Assembly (NCBI GenBank): GCA_029859485.1
Contig: JAOUDB010000052.1
Coordinates: 1 to 10,467, forward strand
Direction: 5' to 3'
Source: Desulfuromonadales bacterium
GTDB taxonomy: Bacteria; Desulfobacterota; Desulfuromonadia; Desulfuromonadales; BM103
DNA length: 10,467 nucleotides
Part shown: piece after piece, positions 7,030 through 10,467 of the stretch
Layout: each line of letters opens with the position of its first letter
Numbering within the stretch: the first letter of the stretch is position 1
Made by a program: the position numbers and the translations under genes
Notes under the pieces: generated by a model
Seen by the model: only the letters and a program-made list of their open reading frames with translations
Told to the model about the DNA's origin: nothing
The model's database searches: none

Positions 7030-7087
7030 GTTGGAGTGATCTGAATGCGAATCGCTCTTTCGTACAGAGCAGGGAGAGCGGAGGCAA

Positions 7088-7305
7088 GAAAAGCCACGCA
7101 ATCTACACTAAATCGAAAAGGACCAATTATTCAAACAGTTTCTTGTCATTCCGGTAATGTCTGTATACATACTGCTAAAAAAATAACGCTGCGGAGTTGG
7201 GCTTTCACAAAAACAGCGAAAAATGTTAATGTTCAAAAGTTTATTGCTGTCGGTAATGGGTTAAGTAGACCAAAGTTGCAAACTAAAGAAAGCTGATAAA
7301 CCAAA
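7088..7305. promoter_or_regulatory. Divergent intergenic region, probable promoter region for both flanking genes
   Basis: This gap of about 220 bases (290 if the PLD-like gene starts at 7015) separates divergently transcribed PLD-like and ABC transporter genes, so promoters for both must lie here or just inside. It is clearly more AT-rich than its flanks. For the + strand, TTGTCA at 7143-7148 and TATACA at 7164-7169 are the best sigma-70-like pair, but the 15-base spacing is short. CGGTAATG occurs twice, at 7152-7159 and 7251-7258. I see no stable hairpin, riboswitch or convincing small gene in it. Confidence 0.35.
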
Positions 7306-9060
7306 ATGCGCCTGATGATCAAATTTGCTCGATGTTACCCTAGGCAGAGCCTCATGATGCTCTTTGCCCTGATCATGGCCGGCGTGGTCGAAGGTATCGG
7401 CCTGACGGCTTTGTTACCATTACTGCAGAAAGCAATTGACCTTCCCAAGGGATCCTCAACCGAGAATTTATCAAGTTCTGGTGCCGACAGCTTCATTACG
7501 TCTGCCTTGTCCTACGTAGGGATATCTGCAACAGTCGGTTCACTTTTGACAGTTATTATGATTGGGGCAATTTTAAGAAGCCTCCTGATTTTGATTGCCA
7601 ATCGCAAGGTCGGCTATACAGTGGCCCACGTGGCCACCGACTTGCGTCTGGCTTTGTTACGCGCACTCCTTTCGACCCGTTGGGGATACTTTCTCGGTCA
7701 GCAGGTCGGCAGCATGGCCAATGCTGCTGGAACCGAAGTGATGCGCGCTTCGTCGGCCTACCTGCACGCCGCGACCGCCTTGGCTATGGCGATTCAGGCC
7801 TTTGCCTATTTCGTAGTGGCCATGCTGGTTTCCTGGAAGATTACCCTGCTCTTCATGAGCGTAGCCACACTAGTCTTGGTTCTGCTTTACAAGATGGTCT
7901 CCAAAGCGAAAAGAGCCGGCAGGAAGCAGACGAAACTCTTACAGTCATTGCTCGCGCGACTGTCCGATAGCCTGCAATCGTTAAAAGCTTTCAAGGCCAT
8001 GGGGCGGGAGAATTTGGCCGATGAGTTACTTTCAACCAACACCATGAAACTGAACAAAGCCTTGCGTAAACAGGTCTTAAGTAAAGCGGTCTTGCGCGGC
8101 ATCCAGGAACCTTTGCTGACTCTGCTTGTGATCGTCGGTCTCTACCTGATGCTGGTTTACCTGAAAATGGACCTACCCAAGGTTATGGTTCTGATATTCC
8201 TCATGGCCAGGATGTTAAACGAAACCGGTAAGGTCCAACGCAAATACCAGGATGTGGCTATTTGCGAAAGTGCCTACTGGTCACTCCAGGAGAAAATAAA
8301 CAAAGCGCAGCAGCACAATGAGCCTCAGGGAGGTGACAAAAAGGCAACCCTGGAACACGGTATCACTATAGACCATGTTTATTTCGGATATGGTGAGCAG
8401 ATGATCCTGAGAAATGCGTCGCTCGAAATACCGGGCAAGACATTCACTTCTATCGTTGGCCCTTCAGGCGCCGGCAAAACAACTTTGGTTGACTTGATCA
8501 CGGGGCTCTTCCATCCCGAAAAGGGGACCGTTCGGATCGATGGGACACCATTGCCGGAGCTTGACCTGCGCAGTTGGCGACGCATGATCGGCTATGTCCC
8601 CCAGGATACTATCCTGCTGCATGACAGCATTTTTATCAATGTCACATTGGGAGAGGAATTGCTGACTGGAGAAGATGTTGAATACGCCCTTAAATCGGCT
8701 GGAGCATGGGACTTTGTGAGTGAGATGGCCGAGGGTATGCAAACGACTGTTGGCGAGCGGGGTGCTAAACTTTCGGGCGGACAGCGTCAACGTATTGCCA
8801 TTGCCAGGGCCCTGATTCACCGCCCACATCTGCTGATCCTCGACGAAGCAACCAGCGCCCTCGACCCAGACACAGAAGCTGCAATCTGTCAGACATTGAA
8901 GGAACTGCGTGGACAATTGACCATTCTGGCGATCAGCCACCAGGCCGCCCTGGTCGATGTTGCCGATCGGGTTTTTCAGATCTCTTCCGGTGAGATCAAG
9001 CTCGTCACTGACCATTCCAAGATTAAAGAGGCCTCAATTGATATGGACCATTTGAGATGA
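7306..9060 (+). CDS. ABC exporter, fused membrane and ATPase domains (MsbA/PglK type)
   Basis: This 584-residue half-transporter would work as a homodimer in the inner membrane. Residues 1-310 form the membrane domain, with hydrophobic segments near 14-40, 78-98, 156-176, 178-198 and 268-302. The nucleotide-binding domain has Walker A GPSGAGKTT (385-393), the Q-loop Gln433, signature LSGGQ (489-493), Walker B LLILDE with catalytic Glu514, the D-loop SALD and the H-loop His545. All ATPase residues are intact. Proteins of this architecture flip lipid A, lipid-linked oligosaccharides or export small molecules. With glycan genes upstream, flipping of a lipid-linked glycan is plausible but not shown. 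ATG 7306 has AAAGAAAG about 14 bases upstream, and ATG 7315 is an alternative. The stop overlaps the next gene by ATGA, so the two products are probably made together. Confidence 0.92.
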   Translation: MRLMIKFARCYPRQSLMMLFALIMAGVVEGIGLTALLPLLQKAIDLPKGSSTENLSSSGADSFITSALSYVGISATVGSLLTVIMIGAILRSLLILIANRKVGYTVAHVATDLRLALLRALLSTRWGYFLGQQVGSMANAAGTEVMRASSAYLHAATALAMAIQAFAYFVVAMLVSWKITLLFMSVATLVLVLLYKMVSKAKRAGRKQTKLLQSLLARLSDSLQSLKAFKAMGRENLADELLSTNTMKLNKALRKQVLSKAVLRGIQEPLLTLLVIVGLYLMLVYLKMDLPKVMVLIFLMARMLNETGKVQRKYQDVAICESAYWSLQEKINKAQQHNEPQGGDKKATLEHGITIDHVYFGYGEQMILRNASLEIPGKTFTSIVGPSGAGKTTLVDLITGLFHPEKGTVRIDGTPLPELDLRSWRRMIGYVPQDTILLHDSIFINVTLGEELLTGEDVEYALKSAGAWDFVSEMAEGMQTTVGERGAKLSGGQRQRIAIARALIHRPHLLILDEATSALDPDTEAAICQTLKELRGQLTILAISHQAALVDVADRVFQISSGEIKLVTDHSKIKEASIDMDHLR

Positions 9061-9827
9061 GGCTTCACACGAGGGCAGGTTTGTTTCTGGCCGCGATCAC
9101 CCTGTTACTTCTCAGAATAAGCGCTGTGCACGGCCAGGCGTATGAAGACACGACCTTGCAAAAGGTTGATGAATTGCTGGCACAGGGGAAGAACCTGCAA
9201 GCCTGGGACAATTTACGTAGTCTCCCGACAAAAGACACTAACTACGGCGACGTCCTCTGGAGAATGGCCCGGACACAGTACGAGCTGGGACGCCTGGCCG
9301 AACTTGACAAAAAAGCTCTAAAGTTTTTCCAGGAAACCGAAAAATATGCCCGGGCAGCTATTGAAGCAGCCCCCACAAGGAGTGATGGCTACAAATGGTT
9401 GGCCATCGGCCTGGGTGCCCAGTCGAAATACGTCGAAACGGAAACCCAGGTAAAGCATTCCAGGGAGATCAAAAAGAACATTGAAAAAGCGATCAGCCTT
9501 GCACCTGATGACGACATTTCCTACCTCGTACTGAGTCGCTGGCACTATAAAATGTCTGGTTTGGGGTTTTTTGCCAGGATTTATGCGGATATGATCTATG
9601 GTGGGATACCGAAAGCATCATTAAAAGAGGCCGAAGAACTTTTATTGCAAGCCATAGGACTGCGCGACCGAATTGCCCATCGTTACAACCTTTATAAGGT
9701 TTATGACCGCATGGACCGAGCCACCGACGCCAGGACGCAACTGGGAAAAGTCCTGCTTCTGCCGGTCACCTTCCCTGAAGAGGCGGAGGAAAAGGCCAAG
9801 GCCATGAAAAAACTAGGAAAGCTGTAA
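9057..9827 (+). CDS. Secreted or periplasmic RMDN-like helical-repeat (TPR-like) protein
   Basis: The 256-residue product begins with a signal peptide: RLHTR, then a hydrophobic core LFLAAITLLLL, and a likely signal peptidase I site near AVHG-QA at residues 23-28. The mature part is all-helical with TPR-like repeats. GDVLWRMARTQYELG (64-78), GYKWLAIGLG (111-120), the SYLVLSRWHYKMSGL block (155-169) and ARIYADMIYGGIPKASLKEAEELLLQAI (173-200 region) resemble in order the RMDN (regulator of microtubule dynamics) family. That resemblance is recalled by eye, not measured. RMDN proteins have no enzymatic signature, and bacterial members are poorly understood. Its start overlaps the ABC exporter stop by four bases, and no separate ribosome-binding site is clear, so translation is probably coupled. 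A scaffold or accessory role with the exporter is a guess from context. It could instead be a generic TPR lipoprotein-like factor, although no lipobox Cys is present. Confidence 0.78.
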   Translation: MRLHTRAGLFLAAITLLLLRISAVHGQAYEDTTLQKVDELLAQGKNLQAWDNLRSLPTKDTNYGDVLWRMARTQYELGRLAELDKKALKFFQETEKYARAAIEAAPTRSDGYKWLAIGLGAQSKYVETETQVKHSREIKKNIEKAISLAPDDDISYLVLSRWHYKMSGLGFFARIYADMIYGGIPKASLKEAEELLLQAIGLRDRIAHRYNLYKVYDRMDRATDARTQLGKVLLLPVTFPEEAEEKAKAMKKLGKL

Positions 9828-9854
9828 TAAGCTCTCCGGATCTCTTTGTTTTTT
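9816..9854 (+). terminator. Possible intrinsic terminator after the RMDN-like gene
   Basis: GGAAAGCT (9816-9823) and AGCTCTCC (9830-9837) can pair as an 8-base stem with one mismatch and a six-base loop. A T-rich stretch follows at 9841-9854. The stem overlaps the stop codon, and the T-run starts three bases late, so the call is weak. Its place between convergent genes suits a terminator. Confidence 0.35.
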
Positions 9855-9898
9855 CTCTGCAGTATCAGCCCCTGTTCTTTATGCCCATCCCGACCCGA

Positions 9899-10467
9899 TT
9901 AGCCAATACTGGCGAGTTCAAGCCGGCCACCCCAGCGTTCCTTAAGAACAGACTGCACCTGTTTTGCATCTTTGAATTCAGGGCTTTCGGCATAAGCAAA
10001 TGCATCCTGTCGGGCCTCTTCGAGGATTCGGCCATCGCGCAGGATATTGGCGACCCTGAAGTCAGGTATGCCGCTTTGCCGGGTGCCGAGGAACTCCCCC
10101 GGTCCACGAATTTCCAGATCTGCTTCAGCGATCTTAAAGCCGTCACTGGTTGCTCTCATAACCTCAAGTCGTTTCTCTCCATCTTCACTGCACCTGTATG
10201 ATTTCAGTAACATACAGATACTGCTTGCTTTTCCTCGACCGACCCTGCCACGCAGCTGGTGAAGCTGCGCAAGACCAAATCGCTCTGCATGTTCAACCAA
10301 CATGACAGTTGCATTGGGAACATCAATACCGACCTCAATAACCGTGGTGGCCACCAGGATGTCAATTTCGTGAGCCTTGAAGCGAACCATGACTTCTTCT
10401 TTTTCTGCCGGCTTCATCCGGCCGTGCAGTAAACCGAGTCGCGCTTGAGGGAAGACCTCGTTTTTGA
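9899..10467 (-). CDS. recG: ATP-dependent DNA helicase RecG, C-terminal part (5'-partial)
   Basis: The minus-strand frame is open to the window end, so the start lies beyond base 10467; 188 C-terminal residues are visible. RecG remodels stalled replication forks and Holliday junctions. The visible part opens with [16 protein letters not shown], continues with motif V ([16 protein letters not shown]), then motif VI ([12 protein letters not shown]) and the RecG-typical tail [13 protein letters not shown] followed by [19 protein letters not shown]. Those blocks are far more RecG-like than other superfamily 2 helicases such as Mfd or PriA. It ends with TAA at 9901-9899, 71 bases from the convergent RMDN-like gene. 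It is the only housekeeping gene in view and probably marks the edge of the accessory locus. Confidence 0.96.
   Translation of the reverse strand, partial: KNEVFPQARLGLLHGRMKPAEKEEVMVRFKAHEIDILVATTVIEVGIDVPNATVMLVEHAERFGLAQLHQLRGRVGRGKASSICMLLKSYRCSEDGEKRLEVMRATSDGFKIAEADLEIRGPGEFLGTRQSGIPDFRVANILRDGRILEEARQDAFAYAESPEFKDAKQVQSVLKERWGGRLELASIG

Noticed and set aside
7152..7258. Two copies of CGGTAATG, 99 bases apart, as an operator pair
   Set aside because: Eight matching bases without symmetry or a third copy, and spacing that fits no promoter geometry, are too little to call a binding site.
7045..7296. 83-codon + strand open frame in the divergent intergenic region
   Set aside because: It overlaps the start region of the PLD-like gene antisense, has no ribosome-binding site or recognisable motif, and its residue makeup looks like translated AT-rich spacer.
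8464..9015. 183-codon minus-strand frame opposite the ABC ATPase domain
   Set aside because: The + strand here carries Walker A, signature and Walker B motifs; the antisense frame is a by-product of that codon pattern.
1..10467. tRNA, rRNA, CRISPR array, insertion sequence or integrase
   Set aside because: No direct-repeat array, transposase or recombinase motif, or RNA-gene-like sequence was seen on either strand, although the region's accessory character made these worth looking for.

Overview
The window looks like the accessory end of a surface-glycan (capsule, O-antigen or glycoprotein-glycan) locus in a Gram-negative bacterium, ending next to the housekeeping gene recG. The protein sequences, especially the RecG tail, feel most like the Desulfuromonadales/delta-proteobacterial side. 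That is an impression from memory and no search supports it. GC is about 62% in the first 120 bases, near 50% through most genes, and visibly lower in the 7088-7305 intergenic gap.

Region 1 (1-4827, + strand) is a nonulosonic (sialic-type) acid module. It holds the 3' part of a NeuB-family synthase with SAF and C-terminal cupin domains, a HAD phosphatase, and a NeuA-type CMP-sugar synthetase that overlaps the phosphatase by ATGA. Two further genes follow: a GT-B-like protein carrying QHG, HP and TPST motifs, which could be the sugar transferase, and a polysaccharide pyruvyl transferase-family protein. Read together, the genes would make a nonulosonic acid, possibly through a 9-phosphate intermediate, activate it with CMP, transfer it and decorate the glycan. 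The precursor-supplying genes (2-epimerase and so on) are not in view.

Region 2 (4861-7015/7087, - strand) is a convergent two-gene unit. A phospholipase D/cardiolipin synthase-like protein whose two HKD motifs both lack the Asp is followed by an APH/choline-kinase-like phosphotransferase. Both genes have uncertain starts, and better ribosome-binding sites favour internal ones.

Region 3 (7306-9827, + strand) is a half-size ABC exporter (one membrane domain fused to one ATPase) of the MsbA/PglK type. It is translationally coupled by ATGA to a secreted or periplasmic helical-repeat protein resembling the RMDN (regulator of microtubule dynamics) family. The ABC protein could flip a lipid-linked glycan made by region 1, but this is inferred from context only.

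Region 4 (9899-10467, - strand) is the C-terminal 188 residues of RecG helicase, converging on the RMDN-like gene. No tRNA, rRNA, CRISPR array, insertion sequence or integrase was seen. Several mononucleotide tracts of 7-8 bases lie inside the glycan, kinase and PLD genes and are discussed as possible slippage sites.
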